Of a stretch of DNA of 48,575 bases, positions 35,606 through 46,237 are shown piece by piece. The stretch comes from Anthoceros angustus (Eukaryota; Streptophyta; Anthocerotopsida; Anthocerotales; Anthocerotaceae): positions 1 through 48,575 of the forward strand of contig VJWM01000348.1 in the NCBI GenBank assembly GCA_010909165.1. Direction: 5' to 3'. The notes below the pieces were generated by a model that was not told the DNA's origin, did no database searches, and saw nothing but the letters and a program-made list of their open reading frames with translations. Made by a program: the position numbers and the translations under genes. Every line of letters begins with the position of its first letter. Within the stretch, counting starts at the first letter, position 1.

Positions 35606-36349
35606 ATGGTGAGGTATGAAATTTCTTGGAGCACGGAATCATGCTCGGATAGTTTGTCTAGGGAAGGGCGTTGTCTTTCTCCTAGAGCAGTGCCTTATTG
35701 TCTAAGAGATGGGGTCTTATACAAGCTTGGTTTGGATGAGAAGATCCGACGTTGTTTGAAGGAAGGAAGCTTCTTCAAAGAAGCTTTGCATGCGTAAGAG
35801 GTTGGAGGCCATTATTCAGTGTAAATCATGGTGAAGAAGATCTTAGATGTGCATTGTGGGCTTACAGAAGGAGAAAGTGACTACCAAGAAGACTCCATTA
35901 TTAAACGAATGATGCCCATTGAATTTGAGGTACCTACCTATAGAATCATGGGGATGAGCGATAACGCAGAGGAGAGTCGAAGTTAGACTAGAGTCTTTCA
36001 TAGAGCATGAGGAACGAGGGAAGAGGCTTTAGAAGAAACCCAAATAATCTGTGGAGCTTAGAAAGGATAGGCATGATGGGAATTGAGGAAGGAAGCTATC
36101 ATGGCCGGGATTTGGTTCTTCTATATGATGTCGCTACATGGATTTCCCAGGAAGCTTAGGTTGAGATGGATGGGACCGAGGTGGTGGCAGTATGAGAATG
36201 GATCCGCAAACACACGCAGCCGGATGGGGATTTGCCGCCAACTAGAGTGAATGGGTGGAAGGCAAGTACCTTCACCGAGAGAGCCTGCGAGGACGCAAAC
36301 AGTGAGGAGGGGAGTATGTGGAACGAAAAGTTTGGGCAACTGGTTTAAG
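35606..36349 (+). pseudogene. Gypsy integrase remnants (zinc-binding region and C-terminal module)
   Basis: The piece 35690-35830 reads YCLRDGVLYKLGLDEKIRRC, then EVGGHYSVNH, the HHCC zinc-binding start of a Ty3/gypsy integrase. The catalytic core is deleted: within 150 bp the sequence passes to MPIEFEVPTYRI (near 35910), the typical segment after the core. The C-terminal module follows as FPRKLRLRWMGP, ENGSA and LPPTRVNGWKASTF (36140-36270). The reading frame ends with a stop near 36347. Loss of the core makes it inactive. Confidence 0.75.
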
Positions 36350-37575
36350 TGAGTTGTTTTTGAACAGTCCGAATTCTTTTGATAGAAATGGTTTGGTGGA
36401 AACATGAAATGTTTTTGTTCGATTGAAGCCGGAGTCAGGGATGTCCGGAAGGCAGAGAGGATACTTAGGGAAAAGAAACGGATCAAAATGACCTTCTAGT
36501 GAGGAGGGTAGGAGACATATGTGAACAGAGGAGATGTCCCACTGGTGGTAGGAGGTATCCTACCACCGAGAACTCCTACCACGGTAGGCTAAGTGGAGAG
36601 AACTCCTACCCCCATAGGTATGGGTAGAATGTCCCACCACCGTAGGTAAGCGGCCCAGCTAGCGTTTTGATGACCCACCAGGAGTAGCTCCTACCACGAG
36701 GGAAAAGGGTGAAGGCAATTAAGCCAAGGAAGTAGCTTGAGGTTGCCGCAAGTAGCCGTTGATAGGCTTGCAGGCAAAGGCCTGATTATTGGGGACCACC
36801 ACCAAGTTTGAGGAAGGCAAAGTAATTTGCCACATGTGTGGAAGAAGTGAGACATGGGCGTGCTCACGTTGTTGAGATTTTGCGAAGGAGGACTGCTAGG
36901 TAGAGATGTGTGGCAAGGGTTGCTGCAGGAAGATGGGCCAAGTGCCCGTAATGGTGGAATCAGTGATCCGTGGCTCTAGGTTGGGAGCTCAAGATGCGAG
37001 AGAGGAGCAGCAATTGGTGCAAGGATGGGAGCGAGGAGCTCATGTTGAGGTGTGAGCCACAAGGGTTGCAAGAGGAGGCCATGGCGCCGAGGCACAGTGC
37101 TCAATGGAGTCACGAGGATGGCATGGATGGCCGTGTTGAACTAGGAAAGGCCGTGGTAGAGCACTCACCAGCTGAATTTGTAGGGCTGCAAGATGGAGGT
37201 GTGGCCAAACCATAGGAAGGCGCGGTTGCGGTGGGCCGCAACATGGTGAAGGGATCACAACGGGTGTCATCATGATGGCGGAACGGGCGGGGCTGCAAGT
37301 CAAAGTGAAGGGAGGCCGTTGTGGTGGCCGCGAGGAGAAATGGGTAGCAAGGAGGGTTGATACGAGATGTTGTTGAGGCGTGAGGAGTTCACCGGGAATA
37401 ACCGCTTATTCAAGGAGTGTTGTGCAAGCCAATTTGTGTGTTGTTGGACAATGTAAGAACTCCAGAGCACCCTGGGTGGATCAAGAGATGGGGTGCCTTT
37501 TGTGAGGTGAGGTGTTTCAACTTATATTTGCGTGTGGTCATGGGAACTAATTGGGAGAGTGTAGATGGCACCCAC
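36350..37575 (+). other. Gypsy region between pol and the microsatellites, no gene recognised
   Basis: Contains a cluster of CCTACCACxG / CxGTGGTAGG phrases, many forming short inverted repeats (36530-36720). Open runs at 36970-37300 on both strands have no recognisable domain. Confidence 0.4.
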
Positions 37576-37579
37576 GCTG

Positions 37580-37652
37580 GAGGAGGTGAGGTGCACCACG
37601 CGAGGTGTGTGGAGGGAGGTGCACCACGCGGAGGTGTAGGAGGTGCACAGCG
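37580..37652. repeat. Short minisatellite (GGTGCACCACGCG)
   Basis: GGTGCACCACGCG occurs at 37590-37602 and 37618-37630, with a third partial copy at about 37642, separated by GAGGTGT-rich spacers. Confidence 0.7.
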
Positions 37653-37659
37653 AGTGGGT

Positions 37660-37875
37660 GGCATGTATGTAGTAGTATGTATGTAGTAGTATGTAGTGTA
37701 TGTAGTATGTAGTAGAGTATGTATGTATGTAGGGCATGAGCGTGTAGTAGACAAGGAGCATGTATGTATGTATGTATGTAGTGTAGTATGTAGTAGTGTA
37801 GTATGTATGTATGTATGTATGTATGTATGTATGTATGTATGTATTCATGTATGTATGTATTCATCATGTATGTGG
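37660..37875. repeat. (ATGT)n microsatellite, interrupted
   Basis: Runs of GTAT/ATGT with GTAGTA interruptions, longest pure run at about 37800-37845. Open frames through it are by-products. Confidence 0.93.
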
Positions 37876-38395
37876 GTAGGATAGGTCCACAGTGGGGTAC
37901 ACCCTACCGAGGTAGGGAACAAGGTAGGGAACAAGTAGGGGATGTGAGTATGTAGGGGTGATGTGGTGGCCCAAGGTAGGATGTAGGGCAGTGGCACATG
38001 TGAGGGTAGTTAGCAGGTAGACAGGTAAGATGAGAGGTCTACCGTAGGGAGTGGTGAGGTCTACGTAGGCAAGAGGAGGAAGAGGAAAGGAATCAATATA
38101 TCAAGGAGTTTACCACACCAAAGGGCCATGCAAGCGGGTGTGTAGGGAGTGGCACCTAGGAAGCTGCGAGGAATCGCGAGGTGAGAACGCGACCCAGTGT
38201 GTGCAAGGAGAAGGAGGTATGCGTGCATAAGGAGTTGTGTGTGAAGGGATTTGAAGCACAACCGTGAAGAGGGCAGCTGAATTTTTTGTGTGCCTAGGAC
38301 CTTGCAAGTGAGGGATTTGAAGCATAAGGAGTTGTGTTGTGAGGACATCAAGTTTGAGCTAGGTGGGACCGTGGAGGAAGAGGAAGTAAGTGGAA
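37876..38395 (+). other. Gypsy internal region up to the copia insertion, no gene recognised
   Basis: Contains more GTAGGG / CTACCGAGGTAGGG phrases (37890-38070), then sequence with weak coding character, including GTGTGTGAAGGGATTTGAAGCA-like phrases. No domain recognised. Confidence 0.35.
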
Positions 38396-38659
38396 TGATG
38401 AAAATCATGCTGCTCAGCATAAAAGATGCTTGCATTATAAATGTATATAATAGAAAGTACAAAGCCTATTTATAGGCAAGGTGGTTAGGTGGTTAGACGG
38501 TTATAACCATAAGTTGTTATAACCAATTGGTTGTAACTAATATAACAACTAACCTCCTAGGACAACTAACTAAGTAACTACTTAATGCCCTAGAGATAAA
38601 TTAAAGCATAAGTAAAGGTGCCCTAGTGAATAGTGCCCTAAACTATATGTATTTTATCA
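38396..38659 (-). repeat. 3' LTR of copia element 2
   Basis: On the plus strand it starts TGATGAAAATCATGC and ends TATTTTATCA, matching 45386-45650 with few differences. Contains GGTTATAACC (38499-38508) and a TATTTATA/TATAAATA box. Confidence 0.93.
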
Positions 38660-38670
38660 CTCCCACTCAC
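38660..38670 (-). other. Polypurine tract of copia element 2
   Basis: Plus-strand CTCCCACTCAC, that is GTGAGTGGGAG on the element's strand, next to the 3' LTR. Identical to the tract of copia element 1. Confidence 0.75.
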
Positions 38671-40433
38671 TATGAACGTAGGGGTGAAAATAAGCTACAA
38701 AATGAGACTAAATACACTAGCAAACTCCTACTAGATAGATAGTTACTAGCTCGTAAAATAAACCGATAGTCTATGTAGCTTAGCAAACTAAACTAAATAA
38801 ATAATTAATAGATATGTTAAATAGGTATTTAGAAAAAAAGCAAAAGAAAACCGAAATAAAGAAATGGGGATAATTGCAAAACCCCATCCCGAAATTAAAT
38901 GGGGTGGATAATGCAAAACCCCCCACGGGATCCACCCGGTGGGTACGGCGGTTATGCCGCGCCACGCATGGGTGGCTCACCGGGGTGGCGCAAAACACGC
39001 GGGCCGGGATGGCGGCCCGAGCTCATGGAGCCTCCACCGCCGGAGCGCCGGCGAGCGTGAGGCCCCGCGAGCATTGGCGGCGCATACAAGGGCGGCAACA
39101 TGAGCAAGAACTGCGCTGACGGAGCACCCGACGGGAATACGACGCAAAACTCGCGACTTTGATTGCACCGCAGTCTTGATCCCGGCCATCAAAAATTCCG
39201 AGGCGTGGGCGCTCACCGATCCACAAATTGTGTGCTTTGACGATGGTAATCCGGAGATGGCAATCGGTGAAGTCCCGTCGATGGCGAAGCTCCCGCCGAT
39301 TTGGAAATTCAACGATTGGTACCGCCAACGGCGATGTGTGGGTGCCGAGGGGTGAAGTCGTTACCCAAACGTGGAGGAGACCAAATGGGAGATGAGTGGA
39401 TCCTCCCACTAGAACTCCAAACAGATGGTACCCATCTCCTCTTCGTGAGAAGAGATTGTCGCTCGCCTTGGAGTCGAGGAGTGAAGATGAGAATTTGCCG
39501 GGTTGTTGATCGGAGGTCTCGTCGAAGCCCCTTCTCTTGACGAGACATGGTGTGATGACACATTGATGAAGAGGACTCCGGTGGGAGCCAAGCCGATGTT
39601 GAAGATGCTCCTCATCCGTGCGAAGGAAGTGGCGTCCGCCTCGTCAATGATGATTTCACGACGCCAAAAGTGCCAATGATCTCCACAAACTAGCCTCGTA
39701 TGTTAACTTCGCATATATGCTACAAAGTGATAGATAGCATGTATACTAATGGGATGATCCATTGGCGGATCTAGCGGTGGAAAACTTGATGGATGAAATG
39801 AAGACACAGAGGAAAGTGGAAGGGCAAGAGCAAGGTGGTAGCAGAGAGTGGAAAAGAAAGTAAGTAGGAATAGGAAGTAGGTTGCTCCTATTTGTAAGAA
39901 TAAAGTTTTTTTTTAAGCATAAAAAAAATATGTGGTTGTAGGGATGGACAAGTGTGTGGGCACGGATCACTTGAGGATTGCTATCCCACAAAGAGTGGTC
40001 CTCAAGCAACAAGGACAGGATATGCACACTGGATGCTATCTTCCTATGGGAAGTTTGATGAAAGCTACCCACTTGATATGCCCCGGGATAAGGATAGTTA
40101 CCATGCCCCACAGTAATATGTTTGCCATAAGAAAGGAATCAAAATGGTATGGTTGGGAGCTGCCCCATGTGCTGAGTATGAAGGACATACTAAGCATACT
40201 TATAGTACCTAATGCCATTTATGACTTAAATAGCATTTAATAATTTATTTATTTTTATATTAACATGACTCCTAAATTTTGTGAATAGGATCCGGGCATT
40301 GGAGCGAGAAGCTCGAATACTATGAAGACTATTTAGAAATAGAAGAGGAACTTGATCATTTGGACAAACTGTGTGGCTTGTAGCCAAGGTTAACTTTTAG
40401 TTGCCCACTTATGTTCCTCTATAGCTAGCTGAG
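38671..40433 (-). other. Long 3' region of copia element 2, unknown content
   Basis: About 1.76 kb between the pol stop and the purine tract, as long as in copia element 1 but not visibly the same in the middle. The part at 38900-39560 is GC-richer with open runs on both strands. The part at 39880-40390 contains plus-strand coding-like pieces, annotated separately. Only the last 60 bp or so before the LTR clearly match element 1. Confidence 0.5.
39950..40382 (+). pseudogene. Possible captured gene fragment, antisense to copia element 2
   Basis: In one plus-strand frame there is a protein-like piece with YGKFDESYPLDMPRDKDSYH and HKKGIKMVWLGAAPCAEYEG (about 40030-40195). After an AT-rich gap ending in gtgaatag, a second piece reads GHWSEKLEYYEDYLEIEEEL and ends DHLDKLCGL-stop at 40380-40382. 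The AT-rich gap with a terminal AG could be an intron. I do not recognise the family. Orientation opposite to the element argues against its being element-encoded. It could be an older insertion or a transduced exon pair. Confidence 0.25.
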
Positions 40434-40838
40434 TTAGGGTGGCTTAGACTTGATATCTAGTATCCCTAAACTCTTCATGTGCTTGCTATGTAAATCACGA
40501 CCTAATGACTTGGTTAATATATCGGCCGGATTTTCCTGAGTTTGGATGTAATTTATGTCTATTGTTTTGTTTTCTAGCATTTCACGAATGTAGTGGTATT
40601 CAATTGCTATGTGCTTTGTTCTGGAGTGGAAGACGGGATTTCTAGCTAGGGCTATGGCCCCTTGACTATCACTGAACAAAGGTGTGGGATTATGTTGGGG
40701 GTGACCAAGTTCGCCCAAAGCTAACCTACACCAAACTATATCTTTTGAGACTGAGGTTAGGACTCTATACTCGACTTGGATGACAAAGCAATTGTAGGTT
40801 GTTTTCTTACTTGACCAAGAGATTGGAGCACCTCCCAA
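40434..40838 (-). pseudogene. copia element 2 RNase H
   Basis: The best-preserved piece of this element: an open run of about 134 residues. It carries EYRVLTSVSKDIVWCR, LFSDSQGAIALARNP, HSRTKHIAIEYHYIRE and NPADILTKSLGRDLHSKHM, and ends at a stop at 40434. The D-S-Q-G and TKHI(A/D) patterns are those of copia RNase H. In copies of this type the preceding residues read SSKSSIESEYR, here shifted in frame. Confidence 0.88.
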
Positions 40839-42080
40839 TAGTAGAACATAGCCGACATCTGATTTACGGTGTCCGGATCACGCAAGATAGTCGATCAAGA
40901 TATCCGTTAGATTAAATTGGTATGCGGGTTTGTACTTGTAAGTCAATCCGTGTGCATAGTTCCTTTGAGGTATCCGAAGATACGCTTGATACAGCCAATG
41001 TTCCTCTGTGGTTCTCTAGGAATCGTGGAACATGCACTAACTTCAAAAGAAATGTCGGGTCTTGTGAAGTTACTTAAGTAAATCAGGTGCCAACAAAGAT
41101 GTCTATATGGTACCGCCGACATCTCATGCTTCTCCAGATCTGCTTTTAGGGCTCATATCTGAGGTGAGCCTAATGCCACTAGCAAAAGGGGTAGTGGCTT
41201 CTTCTAATCCAAATTTTGTTAAACTCTCTTTAATATACTTAGTCCGAACTAAGCTTAGAGTTTTGTTGCCTCTATCCTGATGATATTAACGCCAAGGGCA
41301 TAAGTCATCTCCGAGATCGCCATCTCAAAATGACTTCGTAACCATGCCTTGATTTCACTAGGAGGGATAAGGAAGATGAGGCCATAAACAAGTTACATAA
41401 AGTAGAAGGTAAATTATATCACTTCTCGATTTCATGTACATGCTAGCATCGGCTTTGCTTCGCTTTGAAGCCACGATTAACTAGCTTGACATGACGACAT
41501 TCCATTCTTTGCCTCGATTGCTTCAGCCATGCACTTAATAAGTTTGCACACCCAATCTTCCTTTCCTTGACCTCATAGCCTCAGTCGTCTCATAGATCTC
41601 CTCTTGTAGACGCCCATGCGTAAGTCTTGACATCCATCATGTGGAGGTGAAGGTCATGTTGTGTGGTTAAGGCTAAGATCATTCTTAGGAGGCAAACTTG
41701 GCAACCGGTGCATAAGTGGCATGGGGTAGATAATCTAAACTGTGGATCCGGTAAACCCTCTAGCCACTAATCGTGCCTTGTATCTCTCAATGGAACCATC
41801 ACCCTTTCGCTTTGATTTTGAATACCCACTTGCTAGTCACTATTTTTCGCCTTAGGTGGTTTCACCAATTCCCATGTCGAGTTTTTAACTAATGAGTTAT
41901 ACTGACATCGCTACTTTCCACAAGTCTTTCTCTGAGAGGAAAATGCTTGTTTCAAGGTCGAGGTTCTTCGGGATCAAAGTGGCTTTATAGCCCGGTGAAA
42001 AGGGAGAAGGAGAAATAGGATCATCAAAGGTAGCAAGGTATCCGGGTGGTTCTTTCCATCCCAGTCCCGAAATAATGGTC
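40839..42080 (-). pseudogene. copia element 2 reverse transcriptase, heavily frameshifted
   Basis: Minus-strand pieces in several frames: EKDLWKVAM (about 41940), MDVKTYA (about 41630), TYALGVNIIR (about 41290) and LIYLSNFTRPDISFEVS (about 41080). Their order and identity match the RT of copia element 1. Gaps between conserved blocks suggest deletions. No intact YVDD could be read. Confidence 0.75.
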
Positions 42081-42550
42081 TAGTTCTCGTTGTACCTTGG
42101 TGCGTTGTTCATCATCAACGACCTCTTCATGAGCGGTTCAGATATAGGAGAAGCGAGCTCATCTTGACCGATAATCATCCTCAAGAGGTTCTTCGTGTCC
42201 TCGCGGGATGTCCTCAAGGTGTTGAGGTTCTTGAGATCCGGAGTCGAGGTCGAGGGCCGAGGATATGTAGCTCCTCCTCCCGCGATAGGTGCAACAACAG
42301 AACAGGAGCAGGACAATATGTTGAGTTATGAAAATCATGATCATCAAAAGATGAATACCGGTGTTCTCGGGAGGAAGAACATCATGAGGAGTGTCCGCAG
42401 AGCTCCCACCAAGGTGAAAGTATGGGACTCATTAAAAGTGACACTCGCATATAAGAGCTTCGGTAGGTGGATCAAATAGTTTGTATCCTTTGATGCCTTC
42501 TGTAGCCAATGAAAGTACTTATGCCTTTAGGATCTAGCTTCTTCAGTGCT

Positions 42551-43245
42551 TTAGGTATAAAGACATAAGCGGAGATCCAAAAACTCAAGATGGTCGATTG
42601 AAGGCTTCCTACCAATAAAGGCTTCATAAGGTGTCCTTGACCGCAGATGTCGGATCTTGATGAGATAGGTTCGCATGGCCTCTGCCCAATAAGTCTTGGA
42701 TAATTTAGCTTGGGAGAGCAAGCAACCTGTGATCTCTTGAAGGCGTAGGTTCTTATTCTCTGCTACGCCGTTTTGCTGAGGTGTATGTACAACTGTGAGT
42801 TGTTGAGCTATGCCTTCAGCTCGACAAAAATCAGCAAATTCATGAGATGTAAACTCTCCTCCATTGTCGGAACGGAGGGTCTTGAGTTTTCTGTCTGTAA
42901 GTCTCTCTGCCCACATCATGTAGTCCTTGAAAAACTGAAAGGCTTGGCTTTTGTGTTTCAGGATGTATGTGAGGACAAAACGAGAATAATCATCTATGAA
43001 TGTTAAGAAATATCCGCAACTGAAAGGATGGTGAAATAGGGCCGCAAATGTCTGTGTGGACCAACTCAAGGGTTCTTGGGAGAGTGGTTGTGGAAGGAGC
43101 CTGTGCCTTTGGTGGTGACACAGTTTCACACTGTGATAGGGTTCTATCTTGGATAGGGAAGGTGTTCTATAAAAATTTCCTTAGACATTTGGATGAGTTT
43201 TTGGCTATTAGGATGACCTAGTCGGCAATGCCAAAGTGTGGTGTT
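42551..43245 (-). pseudogene. copia element 2 integrase, with GAG-pre-integrase
   Basis: A GAG-pre-integrase stretch (CRLGHPNSQKLI) lies at about 43245-43195. The first catalytic Asp lies in VHTDICGP at about 43060-43035, in a frame different from the main run. The main open run (43129-42551) has FIDDYSRFVLTYILK, LRSDNGGEFTSHEFADF with the second catalytic Asp, and TPQQNGVAENKNLRLQE with the catalytic Glu, followed by YWAEAMRTYL and PYEAFIGRKPSIDHL. The core is nearly complete, so this copy is the better reference for the family. Confidence 0.88.
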
Positions 43246-43639
43246 GGAGGAGGTGGTAATTGTGGGTGGCTACATTCATGCTATGTAAGGGACCCACTTG
43301 GACGGATAGTTTGTATAGGCCGTCCTCTAGTGAGCGAGATATAGTATGTGACTTACTTGTGAGATGGGAAATAAGACAACTATCCATGAAGAATGACTTG
43401 CATGCTATGTTCTAACATAAGCTAGCGACACTAGATTTTACACATGGATGGTACGTGAAGGACATGGGAAGAGAGAGAACTTGGCCTCAAGAACATCCGA
43501 GAACAACGAACCTACACCAGATGGGAGGTTGTGATCATCGCCAAGAGACACCGGTGTCCTGGGCGAATAAGACTCAAAAGAGTTTTTTGTGACAGATATG
43601 TGATGTAGCTCCTTCTAAATACCAATATTGGTTTGATGG

Positions 43640-45195
43640 CTTTGATGATGCCATGCAGTGAGAGCTGTTGTGGAAGATTGTTTCTTCACTACAACATGCG
43701 CTCCAGAGGCGGCCTCCTTCCTAGGCTCGCTTCTTTTCTTGCCCTTCTCCATATGGTTGAATTCGCACACATTACAAATAACTCCGCCTTCTTATTACCT
43801 CTTGCAGTCAAGAAGACGAGTATTCACCACCGTGAATATTGGTTGGGATCGTGAAGAACAGTCCCCGCCACCCTCGACCTCTTCCTCTTCCAGTGAACAT
43901 CACCGTCGTTGATCCGGATTCATGTCGACGACTTTGGTCCTCCCGTATGATTGCTCCAATCAATTCGACGCTTAAATCCAAATCGGCATCACCGAGGCTT
44001 CATGATTTCTGAGCGGGAGAACGCTTTTGAGTAGTCACGAAAGCCTGGAGGAGGTGGTAGAGGCGAAGAGTCATGAAAGATTGTTCGGTCAACTTGCGGA
44101 TGTCGCTTCAAGGTTGGACTTGGCGATTCGAAAATTTGATATGATTGTCATTCTCTCTCATCTTGAGATTATGAAAATTGCGGTACGACAACAAGCTCAT
44201 TACATCCTTAGATGAATATAATCAAGGCGGTCCCACATGTCCTTGGAGGAATCGGCGAAACTTGGCGAACCATGGATTGAAGTCCACTCACTAGAATATC
44301 TTGGGCCTTGATCCTTATTGTCCCATTCTTCTATAGAGTCGAATCCCACATGGGACGATCATTGGAACCACTCACTATATCCCATAGTTCACGCAATACT
44401 CCTTTCATGCGAATACTCCATACATCATATCCTTTTCCATTGAATCTATCCTTTTCCTTAAAGCTATCTCCATGAACCATCGCTGACGCCTTTGGATCAT
44501 GTTTGAGTTTTTCTTTCTTTAGCCTTTCGGCTTCCCAACTCTTCTTCTCATCTTCAAGCCATTTGGCCTTCTCCCTCTAGCCAACGCTTTTAACTTTTTC
44601 AAGTTGATTAATATCGAGTCGTCAACATTCACCCCATCGCAGTGAGTTCAAAATAGACGATTAATTTGTCCGATAGGCACTTGGTTTCCGATCGCTGGTG
44701 AGAAAGGACATGCGAGCGATCATCTCGGCTTATATTTATGGAATATCTGTCTCATCAAAAATCAATCTCCTTTGGGAAGGAGCCTATCTAGATGATCTCG
44801 AATATTGCTAATTTCTTGTTGCAAAAGGCAAAATTAGAATGATTGGATTTTGGGTAAGTCTAATGTTACTCTTTATGCAACCAAGAGTTTCTAGCAAATT
44901 ATTCAAGCCGGAAATGAAGGGCCAGCAACCAAGTTAGGAATATGTTGAAGAGCTAATTGCGTAAACTTGCAATAAATCAAAAGAGGTAAGTAGGTCTTGT
45001 CTAGCAAGTCTAATCAAATTCCCTTGATCCGGTGACTTAATCAAAATAGATCCAATGAAATTAGCAACTTGTTTAGAGACTACTTCAAGCTCTTCATGCC
45101 ATGCACTTTGTTGTTTTTGTGGTCCTTCGCTTCTCTTGCCTTGCAGCCTTGATATTTCTCCAAACTCCTTGTTTAGTGGGATTTGGTGAATTCAT
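43640..45195 (-). pseudogene. copia element 2 gag, frameshifted
   Basis: Starts at an ATG (45195-45193) giving MNSPNPTKQGVWRNIKAARQ. Downstream pieces include DRFNGKGYDVWSIRMKGVL and ELWDIVSGS (about 44460-44360), the copia gag core. CNVCEFNHMEKGK at about 43785-43745 is a zinc knuckle (C-x2-C-x3-H) whose last Cys position is not kept. Many stops lie between. Confidence 0.75.
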
Positions 45196-45374
45196 GGTGC
45201 AAAAGGATTTGATGCACAAATTGTGCATCCTCAAAGCATGATCTTGAGCTTGATCCATTTGCCAAAGCGAGATCTCGCATAGAAGTTCCATTTAAAGATC
45301 TAATTGGAAAGGAAGCATAGGAGAATGGATGCCTTAGGAGGAAATAGGAAAGTAGCTCTAGCATCAAGAGCAAA

Positions 45375-45385
45375 GCTCGATACCA
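45375..45385 (-). other. Primer binding site of copia element 2
   Basis: Plus-strand GCTCGATACCA reads TGGTATCGAGC on the element's strand, directly after the 5' LTR. It is the same one-base-short form of the initiator-Met tRNA site as in copia element 1. Confidence 0.8.
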
Positions 45386-45650
45386 TGATGAAAATCATGC
45401 TAAGCTCTAGCATAAAAGATGCTTGCATTACAATGTATATAATAGAAAGTACAAAGCCTATTTATAGGCAAGGTGGTTAGGTGGTTAGAGTTATAACCAT
45501 AAGTTGTTATAACCGCACTGGTTGTAACTAATATAACAACTAACCTCCTAGGACAACTAACTACGTAACTACTTAATGCCCTAGAGATAAATTAAAGCAT
45601 AAGTAAAGGTGCCCTAGTGAATAGTGCCCTAATCTATATGTATTTTATCA
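45386..45650 (-). repeat. 5' LTR of copia element 2
   Basis: Direct repeat of 38396-38659. The promoter box TATAAATA (minus strand) lies at 45466-45459, with GTTATAACC sites on its upstream side. Confidence 0.93.
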
Positions 45651-46229
45651 GAAAAGGGCTGAAGTTGCTCTCTTGGTGGATCTTGTGTAGCGAGTGAAGA
45701 AATCTCGCAATTGTGTGTTATTGAGGTGACAACTAGGTGGAAACGAGCACGTGGGCGTGCCCAAGCTTGTCTTGTTTGTGCAGTTATTTTGAAGGTGCAA
45801 GATGGTGAAAGCGCGTGCACCTAAGAAGGGCAAGTTGGTTGCTAGAGAGCAAGGGGAAGAGGTACCGATGCTTGAATTTAATTGCTTCCCGCATGTGGAG
45901 GCTAGGCACTGGTGGCATTCATGGTTTGCCGGATGACCCCAACACATCCGATGTATATGGAAGGTCAGAGGATGACTCGGAGGAGGAAGAGGAAGGCATG
46001 GAGCAAGATCCGCCACGGGAGACCTTCTTGCAAAAGGGGAGAGCGTGGAGGCGGTACCATAAGAAGTGACCCTACGTCAGGGAGGTGTAGAGGGTGGCCC
46101 CACATCCGTAGGGATCACCAGGTGCGACGATCTAGAGGTAATTGAAGGGGTTGGTGGTAGCTTGGAGTGTGGGCTCATTGCTTGGGGAGACTTTTCTTTA
46201 GAGGAGGACAGATTAATGCTTGTCAACCC
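45651..46229 (+). pseudogene. Gypsy distal internal region (after the nested copia), coding remnant
   Basis: An open run (45815-46069) ends with DDPNTSDVYGRSEDDSEEEE and then EGMEQDPPRETFLQKGRAWR before a stop. The acidic tail is duplicated at 30150-30260, where it is broken. Function is unknown; it sits where plant Tat/Athila-type elements can carry an extra reading frame downstream of pol. The sequence from 46070 to 46229 is non-coding up to the purine tract. Confidence 0.4.
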
Positions 46230-46237
46230 AAAGAGGG
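46230..46237 (+). other. Polypurine tract of the gypsy element
   Basis: AAAGAGGG immediately before TGTGTTGAC, the start of the 3' LTR. The equivalent before the 5' LTR is AAGAGGG at 30433-30439. Confidence 0.6.

Larger units (their letters stand above)
38396..45650 (-). mobile_element. Ty1/copia LTR retrotransposon 2, degenerate, nested in the gypsy element
   Basis: Element of about 7.3 kb on the minus strand with LTRs of 264-265 bp, a primer site at its right end and a purine tract at its left end. It shares the primer variant, purine tract, TATA and GGTTATAACC region, the WxxIKAARQE gag start and the pol sequence with copia element 1. The flanking five bases are tggaa (left) and gaaaa (right), so a target duplication is at best imperfect. 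Gypsy-like sequence lies on both sides, so it inserted into that element. Confidence 0.92.

Noticed and set aside
37522-37867. Tyr/Thr/His-rich open runs (YIHTYIHT)
   Set aside because: They are readings of the (ATGT)n microsatellite.
38391-38395. Target duplication for copia element 2
   Set aside because: tggaa on the left and gaaaa on the right share too few bases to be called a duplication with confidence.
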